DNA of 64,000 bases from Ruminococcus sp. Its GTDB lineage: Bacteria > Bacillota > Clostridia > Oscillospirales > Ruminococcaceae. How positions within the stretch are numbered: the first letter of the stretch is position 1; each line of letters begins with the position of its first letter. The DNA lies in NCBI RefSeq assembly GCF_024691275.1, contig NZ_JAILNU010000058.1, positions 62,001 to 126,000 on the forward strand, in the 5' to 3' direction. A program made the translations under genes and the position numbers. Below, in pieces: positions 25,998 through 34,826 of this stretch. A model generated the notes under the pieces. That model had not been told where the DNA came from. It made no database searches and worked only from the letters and a program-made list of their open reading frames with translations.

Positions 25998-26934
25998 ACT
26001 TAACTTAAAGAAGCTGCTGAAGCTGGCAGGACACCTTGTAGTTATCGCAGCTCTGGCATTTGTGGTCAAGAAGATCATCGACATGGACATTAAGCTGAGC
26101 GACCTGAGTTCGCCGCGTGTCATAGGAGCTTTTGCACTGAGCCTTGTAATACAGGCTGCGCAGATAATCATAGCCTGCTATCCGTGGCTGATGTTCACGA
26201 GGTCGCTTTCGGGGAGAAAGATACCCTACTCGGCGGCGATGCCCGTGTATACTCAGTCCAATATATACAAGTATCTTCCCGGAAACGTGTTCCAGTACGT
26301 GGGACGCAACAAGCTTGCGGCTGATATGGACATAAGCCATGTGGACGTAGCCTGCGCGACCATTCTCGACGTGTTTTTCTGCGTGTTCTGGACGGGAGTT
26401 GTGTCTGTTATACTCCTCGGCGGCAAGATAGCGGAGCTTCTCGGAAAATACGGCAGGAACCTTCTCATCGTGGGAGCAGCAGGAGTACTTTTCCTGATAG
26501 CGGCGGTCATGATCGTAAAGCTTAAATTCAGCGACAAGGTAAAAGGCTATCTTTCGCGGTATTCAAAGGCTTTTGAAAAGAGCAACCGCCCGCAGCTTTT
26601 AAGCGGCATATTCTACTATTTTGCACACAACTGCGTGTCGGCAGCCATGTACCTCGGCTGTGTAGCCCTCATAGTTCCGCAGGCGGGAACAAAGGAGCTT
26701 TTCGCGCTTACGGGAGCGTTTCTGTTTGCGTGGATAATCGGCTTTGTAACTCCGGGAGCTCCGGGCGGCATCGGCATACGTGAGGGAGTAATGCTTTTCG
26801 TGTGCGGCGACCAATATGCAGACAGGATAGTGCTGTTCGTGCTGGTAATGCGCATAGCATCGGTATTTGCTGACGTAGCGGCATTTATCATCGGTAAGCT
26901 TTACGCTGCAAAATATGTAAGAGCTAAGAATTAA
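25987..26934 (+). CDS. flippase-like membrane protein (LPG synthase TM / UPF0104 family)
   Basis: Polytopic membrane protein of about 315 aa with seven or eight hydrophobic segments. The signature GFVTPGAPGGIGIREG is typical of the lysylphosphatidylglycerol synthase transmembrane family (PF03706), many members of which have no synthase domain and sit in glycan loci. It lacks the soluble aminoacyl-transfer domain of MprF, so lipid or glycan transport is more likely than lysyl transfer (inference). I chose the ATG at 25987; a GTG two codons earlier is possible. Confidence 0.85.
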   Translation: MKDKLNLKKLLKLAGHLVVIAALAFVVKKIIDMDIKLSDLSSPRVIGAFALSLVIQAAQIIIACYPWLMFTRSLSGRKIPYSAAMPVYTQSNIYKYLPGNVFQYVGRNKLAADMDISHVDVACATILDVFFCVFWTGVVSVILLGGKIAELLGKYGRNLLIVGAAGVLFLIAAVMIVKLKFSDKVKGYLSRYSKAFEKSNRPQLLSGIFYYFAHNCVSAAMYLGCVALIVPQAGTKELFALTGAFLFAWIIGFVTPGAPGGIGIREGVMLFVCGDQYADRIVLFVLVMRIASVFADVAAFIIGKLYAAKYVRAKN

Positions 26935-26936
26935 GC

Positions 26937-27066
26937 AGGGAACGTCTCCTCGTCGTTCCGCAAGTTCACAGCCATTAGCCATGTAGGGGCGGCGTTTCGC
27001 CGCCCGTGTTATACAAAGCACGTAGCATGAAACAAAATGTACGGGCGAACATTGTTCGCCCGTAAT
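26937..27066. repeat. dispersed intergenic palindromic repeats (copy B)
   Basis: Three palindromic units follow one another: GGGAACGTCTCCTCGTCGTTCC, TGTAGGGGCGGCG..CGCCGCCC and ACGGGCGAAC..GTTCGCCCGT. They resemble the repeats near 11090, 37094, 56523 and 58230. No gene is present. Confidence 0.75.
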
Positions 27067-27075
27067 AATGATATG

Positions 27076-27103
27076 AAAAAGCAGTCCGAGTGGACTGCTT
27101 TTT
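27076..27103. terminator. bidirectional terminator at the end of the polysaccharide operon
   Basis: AAAAAGCAGTCC / GGACTGCTTTTT with a GAGT loop; A- and T-tracts give a U-run on both strands. It separates the polysaccharide operon from the convergent zinc-ribbon gene. Confidence 0.92.
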
Positions 27104-27106
27104 GTG

Positions 27107-27331
27107 TTATTGTTCGTTTAGTTCATTCAGAAGGTCGAGTGTCCTGAATATCTTTTCGCATTTCTTGCACTGCCAGTCACAGTCGCTCTTTTTTGTCTTC
27201 TTATGGAGCAATTCAAGAGCACTGCCGCATAGCGGACATGGAGCCCCCTCGCCGTTCCATAGCTTTTTCAGAAAGGTGAGTACTTCACTTCGGGAGTGCA
27301 TATCAAGTTCGTGTAGTGTGATCTTTTCCAT
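27107..27331 (-). CDS. small zinc-ribbon protein
   Basis: A 74-aa protein with a helical N terminus (KITLHELDMHSRSEVLTFL) and a C-terminal Cys4 zinc ribbon (CPLCGS ... CKKCEK). I start it at the ATG at 27331, with GAGGAT upstream; a 17-codon extension is possible but has no good RBS. The ribbon resembles those in small nucleic-acid-binding proteins and in transposase N termini, but no transposase follows. Function unknown. Confidence 0.65.
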   Translation of the reverse strand: MEKITLHELDMHSRSEVLTFLKKLWNGEGAPCPLCGSALELLHKKTKKSDCDWQCKKCEKIFRTLDLLNELNEQ

Positions 27332-27409
27332 GAGTTTATCCTCATAAATCAGAAATTTAGTTTTTATGGCGCAGACTTCCAAAGGCAGCCCCTACAAGCT
27401 AACGGCTCA

Positions 27410-29785
27410 TCACGCGCCGTATACCTGTGAAGCTATATCCACGGTCTGTTTAGCGTCCTTAGCATAGTATGTAGCGTTTATCTGCTCGGCGTATGAAGCG
27501 GTGAGGACAGCTCCGCCGACGACGGTCTTGCACTCGGGGTACTTCTCGTTGAGCTGACGTATAGTTTCAGCCATAGCGCCGAGGGTAGTAGTCATAAGCG
27601 CGGAGAGTCCCACAAGACTGACCTTGTGCTGGATAGCGGCTTCGACGATAGTCTCCGGCGGCACGTCCTTACCGAGGTCGATAACTGTGAAGCCGTAGCT
27701 GTCAAGCAGAACTTTTACGATATTCTTTCCGATATCGTGGATATCTCCGTGAACAGTAGCAAGCACGACTTTTCCTTTTGATACGCTCTCGCCGTTTGAA
27801 GCCGAGAGCTTTGTTTTTATGACCTCGAAGCAAGCCTGAGCAGCTTCGGCTGTGAGAATGAGCTGAGGCAGGAATATCTTGCCCTTTTCAAACTTAGCGC
27901 CTGCGTTGTCCAGAGCTGGTATGAGGTAGCTGTTGATGATCTCCATAGGGCCAACAGTGTTCATAAGCTCCTCGGCAGCTTTCACGGCTTGATTTTTCAG
28001 ACCGTTCTCCACTGCGTACATTATATCGGGAGCTCCCTTGTCCTGCGCAGGAGCAGGAGCTTTCGGCGCACTGTCGTCATTTGCGTATATGCTGATGAAG
28101 TCTGCGGAATTTCGGTCGATGCCCGCAAGCAGCCTGTAAGCGCGGACAGCTCCTATGATGCCTTCGATATTTGGGTTTATGATAGGCAGCGTAAGACCGC
28201 TGTGAAGTGCCATAGTAAGGAAAGTACGTGTGATGAGCTCGCGGTTCGGCAGACCGAAGGAGATGTTCGATACACCGAGGACTGTGTTAAGTCCCAGTTC
28301 TGTTTTGACTCTGTGGAGAGCATTGAGGGTCTCCATAACGCCGTCCTGTTCGGCAGAAGCCGTCAGCGTAAGACAGTCGATGAAAACGTCCTCTTTTGGT
28401 ATGCCGTACTCCATAGCGCGGCGGAGTATCTTTTCTGCGATAGCGAAACGTCCGTCGGCAGTTTTCGGGATACCGCCCTTGTCGAGAGCGAGTCCCACAA
28501 CAGCAGCGCCGTACTTTTTGACGAGGGGGAGTATGCTTTCGAGGGAATCGTCCTCGCCGTTTACCGAGTTTACGATAGGCTTGCCGTTGTATACTCTCAG
28601 ACCTGCTTCCAGTACCTCTGGTATAGTTGAATCCAGCTGCAAGGGGGTGTCGCATATGCTCTGGATAGCCTTTACAGCTGTTACCATCATTTCCTTTTCG
28701 TCTATGCCCGGAAGTCCGACGTTTACGTCGAGTATCTCCGCGCCTGCGTGTATCTGCTCGACAGCCTGACCGAGAATATAGTCCACGTCATGAGCAAGGA
28801 GAGCCTCCTTGAAGCGCTTTTTGCCTGTAGGGTTGATACGTTCGCCGATAACACGGGGCTGGTTTATGTTTACGCAGTTCACTGCGGAACAAGCGATACT
28901 TGCGCGGACGATTTTACGTGGTTTTCTTTCCATGCCCGAAAGAGCTTCGATCATAGCGGAGATATGCTCGGGAGTTGTTCCGCAGCAGCCGCCGAATACG
29001 GTAACGCCTGCTTCAGCAAGTTTCACGGCGCTTGCAGCGAAGTCGTGAGCATCAACGTTGTATTCATTGGTAACAGGGTCGGGAAGACCTGCGTTAGGCT
29101 TAGCAATAACGGGGAGAGATGTAAGGGAGCATATCCTGTCCAGTACAGGGAAGAGCTCGTCAGGGCCGAGGGAGCAGTTTACGCCGATAGCGTCCGCGCC
29201 CAGACCCTCCAGAACGGCTACCATACACTCAGGGGAAACGCCTGTGAATGTACGCATATTCTCCTCAAAGGTCATGGTGACGAGAACGGGCTTGTCGGAA
29301 TTCTCCTTAGCTGCGAGGATAGCGGCTTTGACTTCGTAGAGGTCGGTCATGGTCTCGATGACGATAACATCGGCGTCCTTTCCTGCGAGTACGAGTTCCT
29401 TGTATACCTCATATGCCTCCTCGAATTTAAGTGTGCCGGCAGGTTCGAGAAGCTGACCTATAGGTCCCAGATCGAGTGCCGTAAGAGCCTTTCCTGCGGC
29501 AGCTTTTTTAGCGTTCTCAACGCCTGCGGAGACTATCTCTTCGACGGTATGACCGCTGTTTGCGAGCTTATAGCGGTTAGCGCCGAAGGTGTTGGCGTAG
29601 ATTATGTCAGCACCGCTCTCAACGTAAAGGCGGTGGATCTTCATTATAGCCTCGGGGTCGGTGAGGTTCAGCAGCTCGGGGACGTGTTCGGTCTTGATGC
29701 CGTGAGATTGCAGCATAGTGCCCATGCCGCCGTCGAGGAACACGAAATTGTTGTTTTCAAGCAGGGAAAAGAATTTTTGGGACAT
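27410..29785 (-). CDS. metH: methionine synthase, cobalamin-dependent, lacking the activation domain
   Basis: Transfers a methyl group from methyltetrahydrofolate to homocysteine via cobalamin. Domains: homocysteine-binding barrel (about 1-290; FLDGGMGTMLQ, zinc ligands in FGGCCGTTPEH), folate-binding barrel (about 310-560; INPTGKKRFKEAL, VNSVNGEDDSLESILP), B12 cap and binding domain (about 600-790; the DxHxxG motif in VHGDIHDIGKN). The C-terminal SAM-dependent reactivation domain of E. coli MetH is missing, as in many anaerobes. The start at 29785 has AAGGAG upstream and fits the family N terminus; a 22-codon extension overlaps pheA and is rejected. It lies 16 bases after pheA. Confidence 0.95.
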   Translation of the reverse strand: MSQKFFSLLENNNFVFLDGGMGTMLQSHGIKTEHVPELLNLTDPEAIMKIHRLYVESGADIIYANTFGANRYKLANSGHTVEEIVSAGVENAKKAAAGKALTALDLGPIGQLLEPAGTLKFEEAYEVYKELVLAGKDADVIVIETMTDLYEVKAAILAAKENSDKPVLVTMTFEENMRTFTGVSPECMVAVLEGLGADAIGVNCSLGPDELFPVLDRICSLTSLPVIAKPNAGLPDPVTNEYNVDAHDFAASAVKLAEAGVTVFGGCCGTTPEHISAMIEALSGMERKPRKIVRASIACSAVNCVNINQPRVIGERINPTGKKRFKEALLAHDVDYILGQAVEQIHAGAEILDVNVGLPGIDEKEMMVTAVKAIQSICDTPLQLDSTIPEVLEAGLRVYNGKPIVNSVNGEDDSLESILPLVKKYGAAVVGLALDKGGIPKTADGRFAIAEKILRRAMEYGIPKEDVFIDCLTLTASAEQDGVMETLNALHRVKTELGLNTVLGVSNISFGLPNRELITRTFLTMALHSGLTLPIINPNIEGIIGAVRAYRLLAGIDRNSADFISIYANDDSAPKAPAPAQDKGAPDIMYAVENGLKNQAVKAAEELMNTVGPMEIINSYLIPALDNAGAKFEKGKIFLPQLILTAEAAQACFEVIKTKLSASNGESVSKGKVVLATVHGDIHDIGKNIVKVLLDSYGFTVIDLGKDVPPETIVEAAIQHKVSLVGLSALMTTTLGAMAETIRQLNEKYPECKTVVGGAVLTASYAEQINATYYAKDAKQTVDIASQVYGA

Positions 29786-29801
29786 AATTAACTCCTTATC
29801 G

Positions 29802-30917
29802 TCATTCGGACTTGAATGTGCCGATACACCTGAATGTTTCGAGATTCTCACTGAGATCGCGCATAACTGCCTGTACTGTCGGATCGGTGAGCTTGCCGCT
29901 GAAATCGAGGAAGAACATTACATTGAAGCTTCCGTCGCGGATAGGGCGGCTCTCGATACGGATAAGGTTCATATCGTTGACGTAGAATTTTGTAAGAAGA
30001 CGGTAAAGACTACCCTCTTTATGAGGGATAGAGAGCATTACCGATACTGAATCGGACTCGGGGGCTACCTGCATCTCCTTGGAAATAACGATGAACTGAG
30101 TGCGGTTTACGGAAACGTCTGCGATATCCGTAGCGAGTATCTTCATACCCATCTGCTGTGCGCACTGTACCGAGCAGATAGCGGCGATATTCTCATCGCT
30201 CTCCATGACCTTTACGGCAGCTGTTGCGGTGTTTCCGTACTCCGAGGTCTTCAGACCGTTGTCACGCAGGAAAGAATCGCACTGAGCAAGAGCCTGAGGG
30301 TGAGAGTAGACCTTTTTCACCTCGGAGAGAGGGATATCGTTTTTAGCCGCGAGACAGTGGTTTATTTCGATGATGACCTCTTTGACTATGTAAACGGGGT
30401 ACTTAGCCATGAGATCGTAGGTGCTGCTGACAGAGCCTGCGGTGGAGTTCTGAACGGGGAGAACGCCGTAGTCGATAACGCCTTCATGGACAGCCTTGAA
30501 AACGTCCTCGAAGGAGCGGAAGAAGGTGAACTCTCTGTCGCCGAATATGGAACGTGCAGCCACCTCGGAGTTAGCGCCCGAAGTACCCTGACAGCCCACG
30601 CTTTTAGCGCCTGCAAAGTCGGGGGCAGGATAATCGTGCTCTGTTGTATCCGCGAGTATCAGACGATTCTGCAATATCTTGCTGATATCCATGATAGTCG
30701 TAAAGAGCGCAGCTGTGCCTTTTTCCAGCCTTTTATCAGCAGTCAGCTCTGTGATGCGGTCGATGATCTCCTGTTCACGTCCGCCCTGAAAGACAGGCAT
30801 ATCGTGCTCTTTCTTGTAATCCGCAACGCCCTTGCAGAGCTTCATGCGCTCCATAAAGAACTTTAGAATATCGCTGTCGATTTCATCTATACCGTCACGC
30901 AGCTGTTTAATATCCAT
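29802..30917 (-). CDS. pheA: bifunctional chorismate mutase / prephenate dehydratase
   Basis: Two steps of phenylalanine synthesis: chorismate to prephenate to phenylpyruvate. N-terminal AroQ chorismate mutase (about 1-90; LRDGIDEIDSDILKFFMERM), prephenate dehydratase domain (about 108-285; QGTSGANSEVA, GVLPVQNSTAGSV, and the catalytic Thr in NRTQFIVIS), then an ACT domain for Phe feedback (about 292-371; IPHKEGSLYRLLTKF, ESRPIRDGSFNVMFFLDF). The 371-aa length is normal. GGAGG precedes the ATG. It is the first gene of a pheA-metH transcript. Confidence 0.96.
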   Translation of the reverse strand: MDIKQLRDGIDEIDSDILKFFMERMKLCKGVADYKKEHDMPVFQGGREQEIIDRITELTADKRLEKGTAALFTTIMDISKILQNRLILADTTEHDYPAPDFAGAKSVGCQGTSGANSEVAARSIFGDREFTFFRSFEDVFKAVHEGVIDYGVLPVQNSTAGSVSSTYDLMAKYPVYIVKEVIIEINHCLAAKNDIPLSEVKKVYSHPQALAQCDSFLRDNGLKTSEYGNTATAAVKVMESDENIAAICSVQCAQQMGMKILATDIADVSVNRTQFIVISKEMQVAPESDSVSVMLSIPHKEGSLYRLLTKFYVNDMNLIRIESRPIRDGSFNVMFFLDFSGKLTDPTVQAVMRDLSENLETFRCIGTFKSE

Positions 30918-30934
30918 AAAAAATAACCTCCGAT

Positions 30935-31000
30935 TTGAGCCGTCAGGTGTCAGCCGTTAGCTTGTAAAGGCTAATTGCTGAGGGCTAAAGGCTCATATTG
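30935..31000. repeat. intergenic repeat of GCCGTTAGC / GGCTAA units in the pheA leader
   Basis: GAGCC...GGCTC ends enclose GTCAGGTGTCAGCCGTTAGC and GGCTAATTGCTGAGGGCTAA. The same GCCGTTAGC/TTTAGCC wording occurs at 58221-58245 and, inverted, at 27395-27404. It can fold in the pheA 5' leader; no leader peptide was recognised. Confidence 0.55.
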
Positions 31001-31013
31001 ATATACCTTACAT

Positions 31014-31042
31014 ATTATATCATTTTTTTTTGTAGAAATCAA
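31014..31042 (-). promoter_or_regulatory. pheA-metH promoter
   Basis: On the minus strand TTGATT (31037-31042), a 17-base spacer containing nine A, and TATAAT (31014-31019). It is divergent from the ruvC promoter 20 bases away. Confidence 0.78.
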
Positions 31043-31061
31043 TAAAAAAGGGGGAAATATA

Positions 31062-31091
31062 TTGCAAACGGCACTTGTTTTATGTTATAAT
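31062..31091 (+). promoter_or_regulatory. ruvC operon promoter
   Basis: TTGCAA (31062-31067), 18 bases, TATAAT (31086-31091), about 65 bases before the GTG start. No SOS box was recognised. Confidence 0.65.
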
Positions 31092-31156
31092 AATACAGTA
31101 TATAGTGAGTAACTATATCCACATGAACTTTTTAACGGACAAAAGGGTAAAAAACA

Positions 31157-31645
31157 GTGAAAAAAGTCAGAATATTGGGCATAGACCCTGGTTATGCCAT
31201 AGTTGGTTTCGGAGTACTTGATTATGACGGCATAAGGTTCACTCCGATAGAATACGGCGCGGTACTCACAGAAGCAGGAACGCCTTTTCCGGAAAGGCTC
31301 AAGGCTATCCATGAGGACATAGAATTTATATTCAACAAGTTCGCACCCGACTGTATGGCGATAGAGCGGCTTTACTTCACGACCAACCAGAAAACGGCGA
31401 TAGATGTCGCACAGGCTCGCGGAATAACAGTCCTGTCGGCAGCAACAAGGAATATCCCCGTATCTGAGTATACCCCGCTTCAGGTAAAGCAGTCTGTGGT
31501 AGGCTACGGAAAGGCTGAAAAGAAACAGGTCATGGAAATGACGAAGCAGCTCCTCGGGCTTGCGCAGATACCAAAGCCCGACGACGCAGCAGATGCCCTT
31601 GCAATAGCTATCTGCCACGGGCACAGCACACGCTTCAATCTGTAG
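31157..31645 (+). CDS. ruvC: crossover junction endodeoxyribonuclease RuvC
   Basis: Holliday-junction resolvase working with RuvAB. The RNase H-fold catalytic acids are visible: Asp in ILGIDPGYAIVG, Glu in MAIERLYF, and the Asp pair in DDAADALAIAICHGH. The 162-aa length is typical. The start is a GTG with a weak AAAAGGGT site, the first gene of the ruvC-ruvA-sseB-ruvB cluster. Confidence 0.97.
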   Translation: MKKVRILGIDPGYAIVGFGVLDYDGIRFTPIEYGAVLTEAGTPFPERLKAIHEDIEFIFNKFAPDCMAIERLYFTTNQKTAIDVAQARGITVLSAATRNIPVSEYTPLQVKQSVVGYGKAEKKQVMEMTKQLLGLAQIPKPDDAADALAIAICHGHSTRFNL

Positions 31646-31673
31646 CATCGGAGCAGAAGAGGTAATAAATACA

Positions 31674-32297
31674 ATGATATACAGCGTAAAAGGAAAGCTT
31701 ATAGTAAAAGAGCTGGGATTTGCGGTAATAGAATGCGGAGGGGTCGGCTACGGCTGCAAGACCTCCTACAATACAGTGGCACAGCTCGGAGATATAGGCA
31801 GCGAAGCTATGCTCTATACGTACCTCTATGTGAGAGAGGACGTTGTGGAGCTTTTCGGCTTTGCTACATTGCAGGAACTGAGCTGCTTCAAGCTGCTCAT
31901 ATCCGTATCGGGAGTAGGCCCGAAGGCTGCAACGGCGATACTCTCGGACGTAACGCCCGAAAAATTCGCGTTTCTTGTAGCGTCAGGCGACAGCAAGGCG
32001 TTCACCAAGACAAAGGGCATCGGAGCAAAAACTGCCCAGAGACTCGTTCTTGAGCTGAAGGACAAGATATCCTCTGAGTCCATAAGCGGCAGCATAAGCA
32101 GTGACGCTGCCGAGTTTTCCCGTACAGTTGACGGAGCGGCATCTTCATCTGTATCGGAAGCGCTCGAAGCCCTTATGGTACTGGGATATTCGCAGGGCGA
32201 GGCTGCTCCCATACTCGGGAAGCTTGATCCTTCACTGAGTACACAGGATCTTATAAAAGAAACATTGAGACTGATGGCAGCGAAGAATTTGCGTTGA
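31674..32297 (+). CDS. ruvA: Holliday junction branch migration protein RuvA
   Basis: Tetrameric junction-binding protein that loads the RuvB motor. N-terminal OB-fold (MIYSVKGKLIVKELGFAVIE, TYLYVREDVVELFGF), helix-hairpin-helix region (LLISVSGVGPKAATAIL, TKGIGAKTAQRLVLELKDK) and a C-terminal RuvB-binding helical domain (ALEALMVLGYSQGEA). Its 207 aa match the family. Confidence 0.97.
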   Translation: MIYSVKGKLIVKELGFAVIECGGVGYGCKTSYNTVAQLGDIGSEAMLYTYLYVREDVVELFGFATLQELSCFKLLISVSGVGPKAATAILSDVTPEKFAFLVASGDSKAFTKTKGIGAKTAQRLVLELKDKISSESISGSISSDAAEFSRTVDGAASSSVSEALEALMVLGYSQGEAAPILGKLDPSLSTQDLIKETLRLMAAKNLR

Positions 32298-32327
32298 AAA
32301 TAATTTTTTATAAGGATGGTTACTGTT

Positions 32328-33062
32328 ATGATGAATCTTGACGAATTGCTGAAAGCGGCTATAAAAGACCCCTCCTATCGTTCAACGTTCTTACAGACAC
32401 TGATAAAGAGCGACGTTTACGTCATATGCAAAAATCCCGTCAAGCAGGAGCGCGACAGGTCAGAGGGAGGAGTTCAGCTGGAACTGGTCACTACCCAGAA
32501 CCCCGACGGTGATATTTTTATCCCGTTTTTTACCAGCTATCGTGCGCTCCAGCAGTTTGCAAAGCGCTATGTTGACTGCTATAAGATCAACTGTCTGAGA
32601 CTTTTTGACCTTATACAGTCCGTATCTGCGGTGCTTAATCCCAATTCCTACGGCAAGGAATTCTCGTCCCATGAGATAAAGAGCATACTGATGATAGCCA
32701 GAAACCTGAAGATAAAGGCTATTTCGTATAACGAAGCGGATATCATCTCCTATCGCCCTGCCGAGCATTCTGTTGACCACCTGATAAAGGCAGCGACAAA
32801 GTTCCTGTCCAAACAGCCGAATGTTGACCGAGCTTATATTATGGAGATGATAAAAGGCTGCGAAAAGCCGCAGATACTCATAGTTCTCGATATGATGGGC
32901 AGCACAAGGAAGCTCTTTGTGCCGCTGTCAAAGTACCTCTCAAAGACCGTAAAGGCTAACGAGCATCTTTGCTTCATAAGCTATGAGCAGGACATGGGCA
33001 AGAAGGCAGCGTCGACCGTTGAGCCGTTCTATGTCCGCAAGAAGCGATTCTTCGAGAAATAA
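32328..33062 (+). CDS. SseB-like protein inserted in the ruv cluster
   Basis: A 244-aa soluble protein. The N-terminal half (LDELLKAAIKDPSYRSTFLQ, DIFIPFFTSYRALQQFA) matches the SseB domain found in enhanced-serine-sensitivity and secretion-linked proteins, followed by a C-terminal SseB-like half (PQILIVLDMMGSTRKLFVPL). No catalytic motif is known for this family. I prefer the ATG at 32328, since the AAGGA site at 32312 sits directly on the alternative ATG at 32316. It separates ruvA from ruvB, which are normally adjacent, and shares their orientation and spacing. Confidence 0.8.
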   Translation: MMNLDELLKAAIKDPSYRSTFLQTLIKSDVYVICKNPVKQERDRSEGGVQLELVTTQNPDGDIFIPFFTSYRALQQFAKRYVDCYKINCLRLFDLIQSVSAVLNPNSYGKEFSSHEIKSILMIARNLKIKAISYNEADIISYRPAEHSVDHLIKAATKFLSKQPNVDRAYIMEMIKGCEKPQILIVLDMMGSTRKLFVPLSKYLSKTVKANEHLCFISYEQDMGKKAASTVEPFYVRKKRFFEK

Positions 33063-33096
33063 TTCGTAATATCAACATGATTCAAGAGGTGTTTAT

Positions 33097-34155
33097 TTGA
33101 TACAGACAGAGGATATGGAGTTCGCTCCGAGAATAATTTCGCCCGAGAATACCACAGAGGACAGCGATGTGGAGATAAGTCTCCGACCGCAGACCCTCCA
33201 TGAGTATATCGGACAGGACAAGGTGAAGGAGAATCTTGCCATATATATCGAGGCTGCAAAGCGCAGGAGCGAACCTCTCGACCATGTGCTTCTGTACGGC
33301 CCTCCGGGACTTGGAAAGACTACCCTTTCTTCGATAATCGCCCATGAGCTGGGAGTGAATCTCCGCGTTACAACAGGTCCTGCCATTGAAAAGCCCGGCG
33401 ACCTCGTTTCGCTCCTGACCAGCCTTTCGGACAACGATGTGCTTTTCATCGACGAGATACACCGCCTGTCAAGAGCGGTCGAGGAGATACTCTACCCCGC
33501 ATTGGAGGACAGAGTTATTGATATCATCATAGGCAAGGGCCCTTCGGCGCGTTCCATACGCATGGATCTGAAGCCGTTCACACTTATCGGAGCCACCACC
33601 AGAGCAGGACAACTCTCTGCACCGCTCCGCGACCGTTTCGGCGTTATACAGCGCCTTGAACTTTATACTAAGGAACAGCTCACGGATATCGTGAGAAGAA
33701 GTGCTATGATACTCGGTATCCCCTGTACATCTGACGGAGCTGCCGAGATAGCAGGCAGAGCAAGAGGTACTCCGCGTATCGCCAACCGTCTGCTCAAACG
33801 TGTCCGCGATTTCGCAGATGTAATGGGCAATGGTCAGATAACGAAGGAGATAGCCTCTATCGCACTGAGCAGGCTCGATATAGACGATCTCGGTCTTGAC
33901 GGACTTGACAGACGTATGCTTGAAATGATAATCAAAGGATACGGCGGCGGACCTGTAGGGCTTGAAACGCTTGCTTCGGCCATAAACGAGGAAAGCGTTA
34001 CCCTTGAGGATATCTGCGAGCCGTTTCTCATGCAGCTGGGCTTCCTCGGAAGAACTCCACGCGGCAGAGTTGCCACAAGGCTGGCGTATGAGCATCTTGG
34101 CATAGCCGCTCCCGAGCAGTCTTCGGCATCAGATGACGGGCAGATGACCTTCTGA
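33097..34155 (+). CDS. ruvB: Holliday junction branch migration ATPase RuvB
   Basis: AAA+ motor that drives branch migration with RuvA. Walker [10 protein letters not shown], Walker [15 protein letters not shown], sensor region [20 protein letters not shown] and the C-terminal winged helix ending [12 protein letters not shown]. The start appears to be a TTG at 33097 with AAGAGGTG upstream; an ATG at 33115 ([11 protein letters not shown]) is an alternative that would still keep all domains. Confidence 0.97.
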   Translation: MIQTEDMEFAPRIISPENTTEDSDVEISLRPQTLHEYIGQDKVKENLAIYIEAAKRRSEPLDHVLLYGPPGLGKTTLSSIIAHELGVNLRVTTGPAIEKPGDLVSLLTSLSDNDVLFIDEIHRLSRAVEEILYPALEDRVIDIIIGKGPSARSIRMDLKPFTLIGATTRAGQLSAPLRDRFGVIQRLELYTKEQLTDIVRRSAMILGIPCTSDGAAEIAGRARGTPRIANRLLKRVRDFADVMGNGQITKEIASIALSRLDIDDLGLDGLDRRMLEMIIKGYGGGPVGLETLASAINEESVTLEDICEPFLMQLGFLGRTPRGRVATRLAYEHLGIAAPEQSSASDDGQMTF

Positions 34156-34189
34156 AACCTTCCCGAAAAGCGGACACGAGGGATAAAAG

Positions 34190-34717
34190 ATGTTGATAAA
34201 GGGTTCGAGGAGATATAATCTCAGACATAACACCGAGAGGACTGAGCAGCCCGAATTCGGCAGAATGATAAACGGACAGGGCGTGGGAAAGGTCTCGCAG
34301 CTGAGATACGGGATATGCCGTATGAGTTTCAACGGCTGTGAGGTCATAGCTGTTCACAACGCGCTGGTTTACCTGAAAAAGCCGCACCCGCTTGGCGAGA
34401 TAGCTTTTTACATGGAGCGCTTCCGTATGCTGCTGGGATTTTTCGGCTGCAATGCGTATAAAATAGGGAAAGCGCTTGCATACTTCGGTGCGGAGTATGA
34501 GCGAGTGAATGATATAACTGACGCAAAGGCGTTCATTGTCACATTCTGGACGAAAAGACCGTTCCTGTCGTCTATACACACTGTATTCTGCGTCCGCGAG
34601 GGCAGCAGCATAAAGGTGTACAACAGGTATAACGGCTGTTCGGCTGCGCAGATGTGCAGAAGCTTTGAGGAGGTCGCAGGAAAGCGCCGACCCATAGCGA
34701 TATACAAAATAAGCTGA
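34190..34717 (+). CDS. putative C39-like papain-fold protein
   Basis: A 175-aa protein of uncertain role. The segment YGICRMSFNGCEVIAVHNAL carries a Cys followed by a helix-like stretch, and SIHTVFCVREGSSIKVYNRYN carries a His followed by Tyr-Asn-rich strands; spacing and order recall C39-like papain-fold peptidases (Cys...His...Asn/Asp). No signal peptide, so it would be cytosolic. It follows ruvB in the same direction with GAGGG before its ATG. The peptidase link is inferred from pattern only. Confidence 0.6.
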   Translation: MLIKGSRRYNLRHNTERTEQPEFGRMINGQGVGKVSQLRYGICRMSFNGCEVIAVHNALVYLKKPHPLGEIAFYMERFRMLLGFFGCNAYKIGKALAYFGAEYERVNDITDAKAFIVTFWTKRPFLSSIHTVFCVREGSSIKVYNRYNGCSAAQMCRSFEEVAGKRRPIAIYKIS

Positions 34718-34725
34718 GAGTTGTG

Positions 34726-34806
34726 AGTTCAGAGTTGAGAGTTGGCATTTGTCGGGACGTCGATAACGCCGTCCCCTTTAATATCCTCAACTTTTAACTC
34801 TGAACT
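34726..34806. repeat. nested inverted repeat, MITE-like
   Basis: A 19-base arm at 34726-34744 pairs with 34788-34806 (AGTTCAGAGTT...AACTCTGAACT, two mismatches inside). Within it GGGACG...CGTCCC forms a second stem. The unit lies between the C39-like gene and glmM and contains no gene. Confidence 0.72.
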
Positions 34807-34826
34807 TACTAAGAAGGAGACTACTG

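Noticed and set aside
27107-27331. Zinc-ribbon gene as a transposase remnant
   Set aside because: Only the ribbon is similar; there is no catalytic domain, terminal repeat or adjoining transposase fragment.
28748-29791. 347-aa plus-strand frame opposite metH
   Set aside because: Mirror of the metH coding strand with codon bias of a shadow; metH has all expected domains.
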